Source of the DNA: Polyangiaceae bacterium | GTDB taxonomy: Bacteria > Myxococcota_A > Polyangia > Polyangiales > Polyangiaceae | Length of the DNA: 64,000 bases | Assembly (NCBI GenBank): GCA_015075635.1 | Contig: JABTUA010000002.1 | Location: 1,488,001 to 1,552,000, forward strand | Reading direction: 5' to 3' | Shown here: positions 17,706-26,443 of the stretch, piece after piece | Position numbering within the stretch: the stretch's first letter is position 1 | Layout: every line of letters begins with the position of its first letter | Program-made: the position numbers and the translations under genes | Notes under the pieces: model-generated | What the model saw: only the letters and a program-made list of their open reading frames with translations | Told to the model about the DNA's origin: nothing | Databases searched by the model: none

Positions 17706-18421
17706 CCGTGCTGCGCATCCAGCGCCAGGACTCCCCGAGCGCCCCGGAGACGCTGCGTTTCGAAGAGTTCCAGGTGGAGGACGGCCCGGGAGACAGCATC
17801 GCCACCGCGCTGTTCTCCGTTCGGCAGCGGCCTGTCACCACCGACGGCCAGCGCGTCGCGCCGGTCGCCTTCGAGTCCGCGTGCCGCGCCGATGGCTGCG
17901 GGGCCTGCACGCTGCTCGTGAACGGCCACGTGCGCCCCGCCTGCCGCACGCTCCTCGCTGACGCGCGACCGAAGCGTGGCCCCGTGGTGCTCGCGCCGCT
18001 CTCCAAGTTCCCGCTCGTGCGCGACCTGGTGGTGGATCGAAGCCGCCTGCGCGCGGCGCGCAAGAAGCTCGGCGCCTGGCTCGAGGAGCCGCCGGCGGCT
18101 CACGTCCCGCTCGCGCTCGCCGAGCTCGATCGCTGCACCGAGTGCGGTGCCTGCTTCGAAGCTTGTCCCGAGACCAGCGCGGGGCGCTACGTGGGCGCTG
18201 CGGCACTGAACGAGGTGCGGCTCTTGAACGAGCTCGCGGCCGGCGCGCCGGCGCAGGGCCGACGCCTCGACGCGAGCATGGCCGACGGTGGCGTGGCGGG
18301 CTGCGGCAAGGCTCAGGTCTGCATCGAGGTCTGCCCCGAGCGGATCCCGCTGTTCGACTCGATCCTGGTGCTCCAGCGCCAGACCACTCGACGCTGGCTC
18401 AGGACGCTACTACGCCGCTGA
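17702..18421 (+). CDS. sdhB: Succinate dehydrogenase/fumarate reductase iron-sulfur subunit
   Basis: The 239-residue protein is coupled to the flavoprotein gene by ATGA. The N-terminal ferredoxin fold binds a 2Fe-2S cluster through CRADGCGAC and a downstream Cys (VRPAC). The C-terminal helical domain has CTECGACFEACPE and CGKAQVCIEVCPE for the 3Fe-4S and 4Fe-4S clusters. All cluster ligands appear present, in contrast to the damaged active site of the neighbouring A subunit. It carries electrons between flavin and the membrane quinone site. Confidence 0.92.
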   Translation: MTVLRIQRQDSPSAPETLRFEEFQVEDGPGDSIATALFSVRQRPVTTDGQRVAPVAFESACRADGCGACTLLVNGHVRPACRTLLADARPKRGPVVLAPLSKFPLVRDLVVDRSRLRAARKKLGAWLEEPPAAHVPLALAELDRCTECGACFEACPETSAGRYVGAAALNEVRLLNELAAGAPAQGRRLDASMADGGVAGCGKAQVCIEVCPERIPLFDSILVLQRQTTRRWLRTLLRR

Positions 18422-18429
18422 CATCGACC

Positions 18430-18864
18430 ATGCCTCGCTGCTACTTGCTCGCGGTGTCGAGCGGCTCGTCCCTCGACCAGCACTCGAACAACGTGACGTT
18501 GTTCAATCTGGTAGAGCAGCTCAACATCCCGCCGAACGCTCCGCCGCCACCCGGAGGCCTGTTGCCGCTCGAGCTCCACGCCTACTTCCAGATCGCGCCG
18601 CACGAGCTGAACCAGACCTTTCAAGTGCGTCTGGCCATGGTCAGCGACACCGGTCTCGAGTCGTACACGGAGACGTTCGACTTCAAGTCACTGACCCCCC
18701 GCTTCCGTACGCGCTCCCTCGGGCTGCCCGTGCCACCCGTCAACGGGATGTACCAGCTCCGGGTGGACGTGCGCGTCGAGGGCACCGGCGAATGGCGGCG
18801 CGATCCCGCCGCTTGGCCCATCGCCATCGTCGAGCACACGCCTCGACCCGCGGTCACGCACTGA
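18430..18864 (+). CDS. Conserved hypothetical protein, beta-sandwich-like
   Basis: The 144-residue protein starts at ATG 18430, eight bases after sdhB, and is probably read in the same transcript. Sequence is beta-rich (LHAYFQIAPHELNQTFQVRL, TYR-like alternation) with no signal peptide. It resembles small uncharacterised proteins of Planctomycetes and Myxococcota that begin with an N-terminal VTLFNLVEQL segment (DUF6941-like, from memory). Function unknown; the link to the Sdh-like operon may be incidental. Confidence 0.65.
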   Translation: MPRCYLLAVSSGSSLDQHSNNVTLFNLVEQLNIPPNAPPPPGGLLPLELHAYFQIAPHELNQTFQVRLAMVSDTGLESYTETFDFKSLTPRFRTRSLGLPVPPVNGMYQLRVDVRVEGTGEWRRDPAAWPIAIVEHTPRPAVTH

Positions 18865-18867
18865 AGA

Positions 18868-19071
18868 TCACTCCTGGGCTTCCGCGCTCGCTTCGGCCGC
18901 TCCGCTCTGGGCGCGGTCCGTCCACACGTACGCCGCTGCGAGAGCGAAACCTACCGCGATGAACGCCAGGCGTGCCCGGGGGTTCCTCGCCCCGTAGCGG
19001 CGCGAAACCAACGCGGCCGTCAAACCCACGAGCGCGAACGCCACGGCGAAGACCAGCGTCGGGAGCGTCAC
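18868..19071 (-). CDS. Small two-helix membrane protein
   Basis: From GTG 19071, overlapping the stop of the upstream gene (GTGA), the frame encodes 67 residues. There are two hydrophobic helices separated by a basic turn (SRRYGARNPRAR) and an Ala/Glu-rich tail. No family recognised. The coupling suggests it is made together with the Gly-zipper protein upstream. Confidence 0.55.
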   Translation of the reverse strand: MTLPTLVFAVAFALVGLTAALVSRRYGARNPRARLAFIAVGFALAAAYVWTDRAQSGAAEASAEAQE

Positions 19072-19478
19072 TTCTTCCCCTCCAGGCAGTCGGTGTAATC
19101 CGCGTAACTGTCGGCGCAGGCGAAGCCCGCGGCGCCGCCTGCCACGAACGCGCCGACCACCGTGGTCGCCGCTGCCACCGCGCCCGCGAGACCACCTGCG
19201 CACACGACGGCGGTCTTCACCGCCTTGTCGCCGCACTGGGCGGCGGAGCGCGGCGCGGGCTTCGCGGACGGCTTCGGGACCGACGCCACGAGCTTGTTGA
19301 CCGTATCCCGCGAGACGCCGGTCGATCCATCCTTCGAAGTGTAGCCACCCTCGAGCGACACTCCGTTCGCGGGGGTCGAGGTCTTCGCTGGCGGACTTGG
19401 TACGCTAGACTGGTTCGGGAAATCGTCGATGCTGCTCATATTGCTCGCGCGGCCGTAGCTTCCGATGGGATCGGGCAT
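19068..19478 (-). CDS. Protein with C-terminal Gly/Ala-rich membrane segment
   Basis: The 136 residues comprise a polar, Ser/Pro/Asn-rich N-terminal two thirds without a signal peptide. Then comes a Gly/Ala-rich hydrophobic stretch (LAGAVAAATTVVGAFVAGGAAG) flanked by Cys residues. The look is that of tail-anchored or effector-like proteins with a glycine-zipper segment. Start ATG 19478. No homologue recognised. Confidence 0.6.
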   Translation of the reverse strand: MPDPIGSYGRASNMSSIDDFPNQSSVPSPPAKTSTPANGVSLEGGYTSKDGSTGVSRDTVNKLVASVPKPSAKPAPRSAAQCGDKAVKTAVVCAGGLAGAVAAATTVVGAFVAGGAAGFACADSYADYTDCLEGKK

Positions 19479-19546
19479 GGGGCACCTCCTGGGAAGCCCC
19501 TCGTTCGGTCACGCTTGACGCCGGGTTGCGCGATTTCTTTGGGCCG

Positions 19547-20872
19547 TCACTGCCCGCCGGCGCCGCCGAAGGAGAACGGCTGGCAGCCGCTGGGCGTGAT
19601 CACGCCGCACGGGCCGTTCGGCGTCATGCAGCACGCCTGAAGGGGACCCGGGCTCGGACAGAACTGCGGGTTGCAGAGCGGGACACCGCCGAAGCCCCCG
19701 CTCCCGCCGTTGCCGGCGACGCCCCCGCTGCCGCCGCTGCCGCCGCACTTGCCGCAACCGAGCTGGGTCACCTCGTTCACGCAGATGCCGTCCCAGTTGT
19801 TGTTGCAGCAGTAGGGGTCCTTCGGGCACACACACTGCCACACACTGGGATCGCCGCAGCCCGGCCAATTCTGTGTGGTGCAGCAGTCCCCGGTGAATCC
19901 ACCTCCACCGCCGCTGCCACCGAAGCCTGCGACGCCGCCGAAGCCGCCGAAGCCGCCGAAGCCTGCGCTGCCGCCCATGCCCCCGGTGCCGCCGCCGCAC
20001 TTCATCGGCGGAGGCCCGCCGTATTGCCAGGTCTCGACGCAGCCGAGATCGATCAAGCCATACCAAGTTCCGCAGATGCCGCTCGGCTTGCAGCAGCCGG
20101 GCAGCGAAGGCCCCTGCGGCGTCGCCTGCGAGGGACAGGTCGGATCGATGGTGCCCGGCTGGTTCTTCTGTACGCAGCCGTTGGGCAGCGGGACGAACTG
20201 GGAGATGGGTGACGTGTCCAGGCCACAGACGAACGGGCCGAACGGCGGGCAGCAACCCGGCAGCGTGATGGGGGTGTTTGGAACCTGCTTCGGCGGACAC
20301 GGCACGCCGCCGCAGTTGGCCGTGCCACCGGTGCCGCCAATCGGGATGCCGCCCATGCCGCCGCCGCCGAACGGCACGCCGCCGGTGCCGCCGCCGCCGC
20401 AGTTGCCGCAGCCGAGCGAGCTCACCTCGCTCGCGCACAGGCTGTCCCACTGCTGCTGGCAACAATACGGATCTTGAGCGCACACGCACGACGCGATGTA
20501 GGGCACTGAGCAGCCCGGATACCCATGCGCGACGCAGCAATCGCCCGGCGCGCCGCCCATGCCACCGCCGCCGAACGGCGTGCCGCCGAAACCGCCACCA
20601 CCGAACGGCGTGCCGCCGAACCCGCCGCCGCCGAAACCGCCCCCGCCGAACGGCGTGCCACCGAAGCCACCGCCGCCGAACGGCGTGCCGCCGAAACCGC
20701 CGGTCGCGCCGGAGCCGCCGCTGGCGCCGATGCCACCCGTTGCGCCGAAGCCACCGCTGGCGCTCGAGCCGCCGCTGCCGTCACCGAAGAGCTCGTCACC
20801 GGTCCGCGCGCCGCAGCCCGAGAGCAAGTACCCCACCGCCGAGAGCGCCACCGCCGCCTGGGTGATTCTCAT
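19547..20872 (-). CDS. Gly-rich, Cys-module surface lipoprotein
   Basis: ATG 20872 gives a lipoprotein signal (ITQAAVALSAVGYLLSGC). An earlier in-frame start exists but has no signal peptide. A 100-residue Gly-rich linker built from ten-residue GGFGGTPFGG units follows. Then come two copies of a Cys module, CC-x5-PGC ... CVC-x2-DPYCC-x3-WD-x2-C ... EV-x3-GCG-x-C. Separate CCPPFGPFVCG-type segments lie between them and near the C-terminus. The many cysteines imply a disulfide-stapled surface protein. A related module occurs once in the protein at 29968-31941. Confidence 0.8.
   Translation of the reverse strand: MRITQAAVALSAVGYLLSGCGARTGDELFGDGSGGSSASGGFGATGGIGASGGSGATGGFGGTPFGGGGFGGTPFGGGGFGGGGFGGTPFGGGGFGGTPFGGGGMGGAPGDCCVAHGYPGCSVPYIASCVCAQDPYCCQQQWDSLCASEVSSLGCGNCGGGGTGGVPFGGGGMGGIPIGGTGGTANCGGVPCPPKQVPNTPITLPGCCPPFGPFVCGLDTSPISQFVPLPNGCVQKNQPGTIDPTCPSQATPQGPSLPGCCKPSGICGTWYGLIDLGCVETWQYGGPPPMKCGGGTGGMGGSAGFGGFGGFGGVAGFGGSGGGGGFTGDCCTTQNWPGCGDPSVWQCVCPKDPYCCNNNWDGICVNEVTQLGCGKCGGSGGSGGVAGNGGSGGFGGVPLCNPQFCPSPGPLQACCMTPNGPCGVITPSGCQPFSFGGAGGQ
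20571..20702 (-). repeat. 30-bp coding repeats (GGFGGTPFGG units)
   Basis: Four near-identical 30-bp units and one half unit lie in register with the reading frame inside the lipoprotein gene 19547-20872. Unit gain or loss would change linker length without shifting frame. Confidence 0.7.
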
Positions 20873-21014
20873 GCACCAAGCATGCGCCCATCGGCCAGAC
20901 CCGTCCACTTTCGGGGGCCGCGGAACCCTTCGCCTTTCTGGCCCCGAGCGGAACGCGCGTGCAATCCCGGAGGCCAGGACTAGACTCCCGGCTCGCAGCG
21001 GGGGCGATGGGGCC

Positions 21015-21332
21015 ATGACTCAGCCGAATCAGAAGAAGGATCCGACTGCGGACGACTCCGTAGAGTCGCGGCGGCGGAGCGGAACGCGGCGCATCGACGC
21101 CAGCGAGCCAGTGTCGGTGCCGCGTGCGCCGCGCGTGCCGTCCATCGGTTGGCCCGACTCAGTTGACCAAGATCACGTCCCGACCCAGCCGGAGAACGAG
21201 GTCCCGAGCAGCAGCAGCAGCATGCCGACCTTGGCCGCGCCTCCGCCGCAGAGCCGCGCGACCGTGGAGATGCCGGACGACGACGAGAGCAGGGATACGA
21301 TTCCGTCGCCGGGACCGGCGGCGGAATCGTGA
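21015..21332 (+). CDS. Short Ser/Pro-rich disordered protein
   Basis: ATG 21015 opens a 105-residue frame rich in Ser, Pro, Arg and Asp, with a SSSSS run and an acidic segment (MPDDDESRDTIPSPG). No signal peptide, domain or family is visible. It fills an otherwise empty gap between two minus-strand lipoprotein genes, and a competing minus-strand frame covers part of it. Plausible but weakly supported. Confidence 0.4.
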   Translation: MTQPNQKKDPTADDSVESRRRSGTRRIDASEPVSVPRAPRVPSIGWPDSVDQDHVPTQPENEVPSSSSSMPTLAAPPPQSRATVEMPDDDESRDTIPSPGPAAES

Positions 21333-21419
21333 GCTGAGTTTCGCTCCGCGGGGTGACCTGACAGGTCGCGCGACGCTTCCGTTCTGCGAAACAACTGCCC
21401 CCGGGACCGGCCGGTGTTC

Positions 21420-23021
21420 TCAGTTGCAGTTCTTCGCGCCGGCCTGCGCGCAGCGGTACGCGCGCACCTTCGTGTAGACCGGGTAGGGCGAGCCGTCGGG
21501 CTTGGCCCAGGCGAACTTGTCCCAGGTGCCCGCGTCGCGGAGGATGAACGGCGTCACGCCCAGGATGTTCGGGTGCGTGAGCCAGACGTTCTTGACCGCC
21601 TCGACGGTGAAGTCGCCGACCTGATCGCGGCTCCAGGTCTGACCGTCGCCGTTCGTCGGCCAGCCGGTCTCGGTGATCACCACCTTCATGCTGCCCTTGC
21701 CGATCGCGGCCAGCTCCTTCTCGAAGTACTTCAGCCCCGTCGCCGACTCGGCGTACGAGACGAAGAAGCCCCAGCCTTCGCCCTTGGCGGGGTACGAGTG
21801 CGCGGCGAAGGCGTCGATCTTGTCGAACACGCCTGGCACGGCCTGGTTCATGTAGGTCAAGAAGGTCGCGGAGAGGGTGCCGGCCGCGAAGTTGCTGGTT
21901 CCGCACTGACACCACTGCACGCCGCCCGGAGCCAGCGCGCCGTTCAGGACCTTGATCCGAGGGTCGCCGATTGAGTGCAGGGCGTCAGCGACGTCGCGCA
22001 GCATGTGGGCGTATTCGCTGGCGATGGTCTTGTCGCTCAGCGTGCCCGCCGGCGAGTCGCACTGCCACTCGTCGCACAGGTTCGGCTCGTTGTGCACCTG
22101 CACGTAGAGCGGCCAGTCGGCGCGTTTCGGTAGATCTTGGATCACGGCCTTGTAGGCCTGCGCGAGCTTCTTGTACGCGGTGGGGCTCTCGCCCATGTTG
22201 CGCACGCGGCGGTCGCCCCAGGGCGGCGCCATGCGGATCACCGGGATCAAGTCCTTGGCGTAGGCCTGCTGGATGCTCGCCTTCCAGCTCGCGTCGGCGC
22301 TGGTCCGGCTCGGCGTGATGTCGGCGAAGATCACCAGGTACCAGCCGCCCGGACCGGCGAGCTTCGCGGTGAGATCCACGTCCGTGGCGTCGCCCGGGTT
22401 CACCAAGCCCATGCCGTAGCGGTTCGCCGGCGGTGGACCGCTGCTGGTCCCGCCGCTGCTGGTCCCACCCGTGGCGCCCGTACCACCGCCGCCGCCGCTG
22501 CCACCAGCGCCGCCGACCGAGTGGATCTGGCAGGTCGCGACCGTGGTGCCGGCGTTGCCGTTCTTGTCCTTCTTGAACGTGAGGTCGAGCACGCCGGCGC
22601 CGTGACCGCTGACCTTCCAGGTCCAGCTCCAGGGACCGTTGCCTACGACACCACCCCAAGCGGTCGCGGGGGAGCCGGGCCCGCTCACCTCGAGGTCGAC
22701 GTAAGCGTGAGGCGAGGTGTCCGTCACGGTGACGTCGAAGGGCACGCCGACCGTCGCTGGGTCGGTGATCTGGAAGCGCGAGTCGCACGGCAGCGGAGCG
22801 AGGCCACCGCTGCCGCCCCCGCCGGACGCGCCGCCGGCGCCGCCGCCAGCGCCACCGCCGCCGCTGACCCAGCCCGCGCTGCCGGAGATACCGGTGCCGC
22901 CGCCGCCGCCGCTGCCTCCGGTGGTTCCGTCCCCGCCCGGGTCGGCGTTCGTCGAGCCACAAGCGGCCGCGAGCGCGGCTGCCGAGAGAATCGACCAACC
23001 TGAGCTCACCCGGCTTCCCAT
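21420..23021 (-). CDS. Clan GH-A glycoside hydrolase lipoprotein
   Basis: I chose ATG 23021, five bases after GAGGT, over GTG 23027. The signal ends in lipobox AAAC. A Gly-rich linker, a beta-sandwich domain at about 80-175, and a second Gly/Ser linker precede the catalytic barrel at about 205-533. The barrel shows the clan A acid/base glutamate in VHNEPN and the nucleophile in VVITETGWP, the latter like families 17, 39 and 5. It probably attacks a beta-glucan or other beta-linked polysaccharide outside the cell. Substrate not determined. It diverges from the acyltransferase-like gene, with 32 bases between them. Confidence 0.85.
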   Translation of the reverse strand: MGSRVSSGWSILSAAALAAACGSTNADPGGDGTTGGSGGGGGTGISGSAGWVSGGGGAGGGAGGASGGGGSGGLAPLPCDSRFQITDPATVGVPFDVTVTDTSPHAYVDLEVSGPGSPATAWGGVVGNGPWSWTWKVSGHGAGVLDLTFKKDKNGNAGTTVATCQIHSVGGAGGSGGGGGTGATGGTSSGGTSSGPPPANRYGMGLVNPGDATDVDLTAKLAGPGGWYLVIFADITPSRTSADASWKASIQQAYAKDLIPVIRMAPPWGDRRVRNMGESPTAYKKLAQAYKAVIQDLPKRADWPLYVQVHNEPNLCDEWQCDSPAGTLSDKTIASEYAHMLRDVADALHSIGDPRIKVLNGALAPGGVQWCQCGTSNFAAGTLSATFLTYMNQAVPGVFDKIDAFAAHSYPAKGEGWGFFVSYAESATGLKYFEKELAAIGKGSMKVVITETGWPTNGDGQTWSRDQVGDFTVEAVKNVWLTHPNILGVTPFILRDAGTWDKFAWAKPDGSPYPVYTKVRAYRCAQAGAKNCN

Positions 23022-23053
23022 GTGCACCTCGAAGCAGCCATTCTAGCTCGAGC

Positions 23054-24163
23054 GTGACGATCGCGAACAGGCGCAGCGAGCCGGGGCTCGATCTCTACCG
23101 GGCGCTGGTCGTGCTGATGATGTTCGTCGTCCACGCCCGGCGGCTCCAAACGCCGGCTGGCGCGGGTGTCTTGGAGTCGTCACTCGCGTTCTTCATGTGG
23201 GCGGAGCCGTTCATCGCCGCGTCGTTCTTGTTCATCGCGGGCGCAGCGGCGAGCCTCGCGCACGAGAGGGCAGGCTCGGCGCTTCTACCGACGACGCTTC
23301 GTCGCGCCCTGAGCCTCTACGCCCTCGCTGTCGTGCTGTTCGTGCCGCAATACGGCCTCGAGCTGCCTGACCTCTTGGTCTCGCCGGGGATCCTGTCCGC
23401 CATCGCTCTCGCCCTGGTCACGACGGCGCTGGCGCTCCGGAGCCCGGCGCCGGAGCTGGCCTTGTGCGCTCTCGGTATCGGCGTGCTCGGGGTGACGGCC
23501 TCCCTCGATCGCAGCGGCGCCACGCTGCCCGGGCTCAACGCGGGACCGGGTGGCGCCTTTCCGCTTGTCGCGTTCACGGCGCTCGGGGCCCTGGCGATGC
23601 GCGCCTGGCGCCGCACGGGCCGGCGAGCGTTCGGCTTCGGCCTCGCGCTGGCGTTGCCGGTGCTCGGCGTCGTGCTCTGGCTGGGCCAGAGCTGGATCAC
23701 CGAGCGCTCGTCGCTGTACCGCGTCCACGATGGACAGCTGGCCCTGCTCCACCTGACACAGGAGTCTCCGCGCGCGCCGGTGCGGTTCTGGAACCACTCG
23801 GCGCTAGGCGCCTTGGCCCTCATCGCGCCGCTCCTGGCGTCGCTCTGGGCAGCGCTTTTCGCTGGCAGGCGGCTCGCCGAACGACGCCTGCTCGCTCCCA
23901 TGCTGGTGCTGGGGCGCCACGCGCTCGCGGCCTACGTGGTGCACCTCGGCCTGCTCGGAGCCGTCGAGCTCGCCGGCCTCAGCCCAAGCACGCCGGCGGA
24001 GACCTGGGGTCTTTGCGCCGGCCTCGCCCTCGCTTGCTTCGCGCTGGCCTGGGCGCTCGAGGCGCGCGCGCTCAGAACAGCTTCATCACCACCCGGTAAA
24101 CCGCCAGCGGGTACACCGGCAGGCGATACGGGTGCAGACCAAAGTCTTCGTCGCCGAACTTGA
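23054..24163 (+). CDS. Polytopic membrane protein, DUF1624/acyltransferase-like
   Basis: The 369-residue protein starts at GTG 23054. The N-terminus has R-x-x-x-LDLYRALVVLMMFVVHA, reminiscent of heparan-alpha-glucosaminide acetyltransferase-like and OpgC-like membrane acyltransferases. About ten helices follow, with a conserved LGRHALAAYVVHLGLL near residue 290, which also fits such enzymes. The last 30 residues are polar and overlap the 3' end of the convergent gene by 92 bases. Either that tail is real or the stop has been lost. Acyl donor and acceptor unknown. Confidence 0.65.
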   Translation: MTIANRRSEPGLDLYRALVVLMMFVVHARRLQTPAGAGVLESSLAFFMWAEPFIAASFLFIAGAAASLAHERAGSALLPTTLRRALSLYALAVVLFVPQYGLELPDLLVSPGILSAIALALVTTALALRSPAPELALCALGIGVLGVTASLDRSGATLPGLNAGPGGAFPLVAFTALGALAMRAWRRTGRRAFGFGLALALPVLGVVLWLGQSWITERSSLYRVHDGQLALLHLTQESPRAPVRFWNHSALGALALIAPLLASLWAALFAGRRLAERRLLAPMLVLGRHALAAYVVHLGLLGAVELAGLSPSTPAETWGLCAGLALACFALAWALEARALRTASSPPGKPPAGTPAGDTGADQSLRRRT

Positions 24164-24911
24164 ACACGAGCTGGAGCAGGAACAGGTCGGCGTTGCCACC
24201 ACGGGGCCTGACCCAGCCGGGACGCGTGCCGAACACCAGGCCGTAGTGCAGCTCGTCGCGTCGGTCGTGCGTGCCGTCCGACTTGGTGCGCGGCACGTTC
24301 ATGTAACGCGCGTAGGGGCCGATGCCGCCGAGGTCACGGTGGCGGAAGAACAGCGTGGCCTCGCTCTTGAAGAGCCTGCCGCCGTCGTGTTTGTTCGCGT
24401 GGAGCCAGTCGAACGAGTTGTCGTCCGCGTCTTCCCAACGCAGGGTGTTGGTGCTGATGAGGAAGAACGGATCGAGCGGGATGACCATGCGCAGGCGCCC
24501 CTCGCCGTAGGCGTAACCTTGCGAGTCGAAGTCGCCGTCGGATTCGCGATCGTTGCGCGCGTCGCGGCTCGAGTCCTCGCCGGGCTCGAAGGTGTGATTG
24601 CGATAGACGTGCCGGTAGCCGGCGCTGCCGCCGAGCGTGAAAAGGAACACCCGCGCGTCCAGGTTGATGCTGCCGTCCGCGTAGGGATAGCTGGCGATGC
24701 CCGAGAGGCGCGTGGTCAGCATGCTCATCCCCTCTTCGAGGTGAGCGCGGTTCTCCAGGCTCTGCTGGGCACCGACGTTGTACACGTCGGACATCGAGTA
24801 GGTGCCGGCCGCCGGCGCGTCCAAGAAGTAGTCCCGAGGCAGCTCCGCCCGGGCGGACGCAGCTGCCAAGAACGCACACGAACCGAGCGCGATGACGAAT
24901 CCCCGACGCAT
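24072..24911 (-). CDS. Outer-membrane beta-barrel protein
   Basis: The 279-residue protein has a signal peptide (ALGSCAFLAAASARAE). Alternating hydrophobic and polar strands with many aromatic residues fill the rest, and the chain ends in Phe (VVMKLF), the outer-membrane assembly signal. It contains an RRDELHYGLVFG strand and an Asp-rich loop (EGDDSSRD-type). No specific transporter family recognised. Followed upstream by an OmpA-like lipoprotein gene on the same strand. Confidence 0.8.
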   Translation of the reverse strand: MRRGFVIALGSCAFLAAASARAELPRDYFLDAPAAGTYSMSDVYNVGAQQSLENRAHLEEGMSMLTTRLSGIASYPYADGSINLDARVFLFTLGGSAGYRHVYRNHTFEPGEDSSRDARNDRESDGDFDSQGYAYGEGRLRMVIPLDPFFLISTNTLRWEDADDNSFDWLHANKHDGGRLFKSEATLFFRHRDLGGIGPYARYMNVPRTKSDGTHDRRDELHYGLVFGTRPGWVRPRGGNADLFLLQLVFKFGDEDFGLHPYRLPVYPLAVYRVVMKLF

Positions 24912-24953
24912 CGAGGGCGGAGCGTACGCTGCCTTCGCGAAGGAAGGAAAGGC

Positions 24954-25550
24954 TCATCGTCGCGCGCGCTGCACGATGCGCAAAACCACCGGCCAAGGAA
25001 CGCCGGAGCTCTGCCGGGCATCGTGCTCGTAGCCGACGGCCTCGAGCCGCTCCGCCGAGACACCGCGCTTGCGCCAGAGATACTGGAGCAGCGCGTCCGC
25101 GCGGCGCTGGGCAGCCGCCAGCTCCGCGCGCCGCTTCTCGGGGTCCTCGCCCACGTCCCGGCCCACGTAGACCTCGATGCGCACGAACAGGATCTCCGGC
25201 TGACTCTGCAGGAGGTCGCTGACCGCGTGCAGCACGGCGCGGGTCGGCTCGGCGGGCGCCGGCCGATCGGGGTGGAGCTCGACGGGGTGCGCGACCAGGA
25301 CGCGGGTGCCATCGCAGCTCACCCTGGCGAGAGCCCCGCCGAGGGAGTCGTCGCACTCGGCGGGCGCGGGCGCGGGCGCGGGCGCGGGTAGCGGCTCGGG
25401 CGCTCGAGCGGTACCCGGCACCGGAGCGCGGATCGGCGACCGGGCCGCGATGGCGGGTGCGGTCGGGCCGGGCGCCGCGCCGCGCTCGCCGCAGGCGAAG
25501 GCGGAGACCAGACACGAGATCGCCAGCAGGTCCGCGGCGCGCCGCACCAT
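24954..25550 (-). CDS. OmpA-domain lipoprotein
   Basis: The 198-residue protein has a lipoprotein signal (ISCLVSAFAC). A Pro/Ala linker includes a (PA)n run coded by a hexanucleotide repeat (25361-25387). The OmpA/MotB-like domain at about 105-195 has the usual helix-strand pattern (ILFVRIEVYVGRDVGEDPEKRRAELAAAQRRADALLQYL, ERLEAVGYEHDAR). These domains bind peptidoglycan. The canonical HTD-x-x-G-x-x-x-x-N core reads VYVGRDVGEDPEKR, so binding may be weakened. Confidence 0.8.
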   Translation of the reverse strand: MVRRAADLLAISCLVSAFACGERGAAPGPTAPAIAARSPIRAPVPGTARAPEPLPAPAPAPAPAECDDSLGGALARVSCDGTRVLVAHPVELHPDRPAPAEPTRAVLHAVSDLLQSQPEILFVRIEVYVGRDVGEDPEKRRAELAAAQRRADALLQYLWRKRGVSAERLEAVGYEHDARQSSGVPWPVVLRIVQRARR

Positions 25551-25639
25551 GCGGCGAGCTTATCGCGCACGGTGGTCCGCCGGATTTTCAATCTCGTCCG
25601 GGACGAATCGCGCTAGCTTTCCGCCTCGGAGGTTTCACG

Positions 25640-26443
25640 ATGAGGCGGTATTCCTGGGTTCGACGCATCGCGAGCTTTGCCGCGCTGCTCGCGGTGTTGG
25701 CGATCACGAGCCTCGCGCTCGCTGCCGGTCGCGTGCAGTGGAGCAAGACGACCATCAAGGAAACGGAAGCGAAGTCGTGGAAGCTCGAGCTGAAGATCTT
25801 CCTGCCGAAATCGCCCGACACGGCGCACATCCCGGTCAAGTTCGAGTTTTCGCCGCTCTCCTACTTCGAGCGCGCCATGATGGACGGCGACAAGCTGGTC
25901 GAGCGGAGGGTCCCGCTGACGGGGCGCCAGGACATCATCGAGGGCGTGGACATCGGCTTCATGGACCCGGGCAGCGGCAAGATCGAGAAGGGGACGATGT
26001 TCAGCTTCAAGATCACCCGCGCGCACGGCATCGAGGCCGGCGAATACAAGGTGACGGTGCGCGACGCGCGCAACGGTCAGATCATCGGCGCGCCGACCAC
26101 GTTGAAGCTCGACGGCGAGAACGAGATCATCGACCGCCGGGCGATGGTCTTCGCCGACCCCAAGGAGAAGAAGAAGAAGAAGGAAGAGGGCGGCGAGAAG
26201 GCCGAGGAGAAGAAGGAAGAGGGCGGCGAGAAGGCCGAGGAAAAGAGCGAGGAGCCCGCTCCCGCGGAGAAGGCCGAGGAGCCCGCCGAAGCTCCCGTCG
26301 AGGAGAAGCCCGGTGAGGTCAAGGAGAAGCCGGGCGGCTGTGGCTGCCGGCTCGCCGACACCCGCGGCCAGTCTTCTGCGGCGCTCGCCCTCGCTCTCGG
26401 GGCCCTGGGCCTGTTCTCTGCTCGGCGCGCGCGCCGGGCCTAG
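25640..26443 (+). CDS. Secreted protein with MYXO-CTERM sorting tail
   Basis: ATG 25640 follows GGAGG at seven bases. Signal peptide, then a beta-rich domain (residues 30-175) with IPVKFEFSPLSYFERAMM and similar strands. A Lys/Glu-rich linker with two 33-bp coding repeats follows near 26179-26240. The C-terminus is a textbook MYXO-CTERM signal: GGCGCRL, a hydrophobic helix (ALALALGALGLF) and a basic end SARRARRA. In Myxococcota this tail is thought to be processed by a rhomboid- or CAAX-type sorting protease and to display the protein on the cell surface. The stop overlaps the convergent gene's stop by four bases. Confidence 0.88.
   Translation: MRRYSWVRRIASFAALLAVLAITSLALAAGRVQWSKTTIKETEAKSWKLELKIFLPKSPDTAHIPVKFEFSPLSYFERAMMDGDKLVERRVPLTGRQDIIEGVDIGFMDPGSGKIEKGTMFSFKITRAHGIEAGEYKVTVRDARNGQIIGAPTTLKLDGENEIIDRRAMVFADPKEKKKKKEEGGEKAEEKKEEGGEKAEEKSEEPAPAEKAEEPAEAPVEEKPGEVKEKPGGCGCRLADTRGQSSAALALALGALGLFSARRARRA

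Noticed and set aside
20571..20702. Direct repeats that might be a CRISPR array
   Set aside because: Units are contiguous without unique spacers, are in register with codons, and encode GGFGGTPFGG.
24072..24163. Fusion or readthrough of the acyltransferase-like protein into the convergent barrel gene
   Set aside because: The overlapping tail is polar and Pro/Gly-rich with no domain, so it looks like antisense sequence read until a late stop.
25361..25387. Hexanucleotide repeat in the OmpA-domain lipoprotein as a phase-variation switch
   Set aside because: A six-base unit keeps the reading frame; it only changes a Pro/Ala linker.
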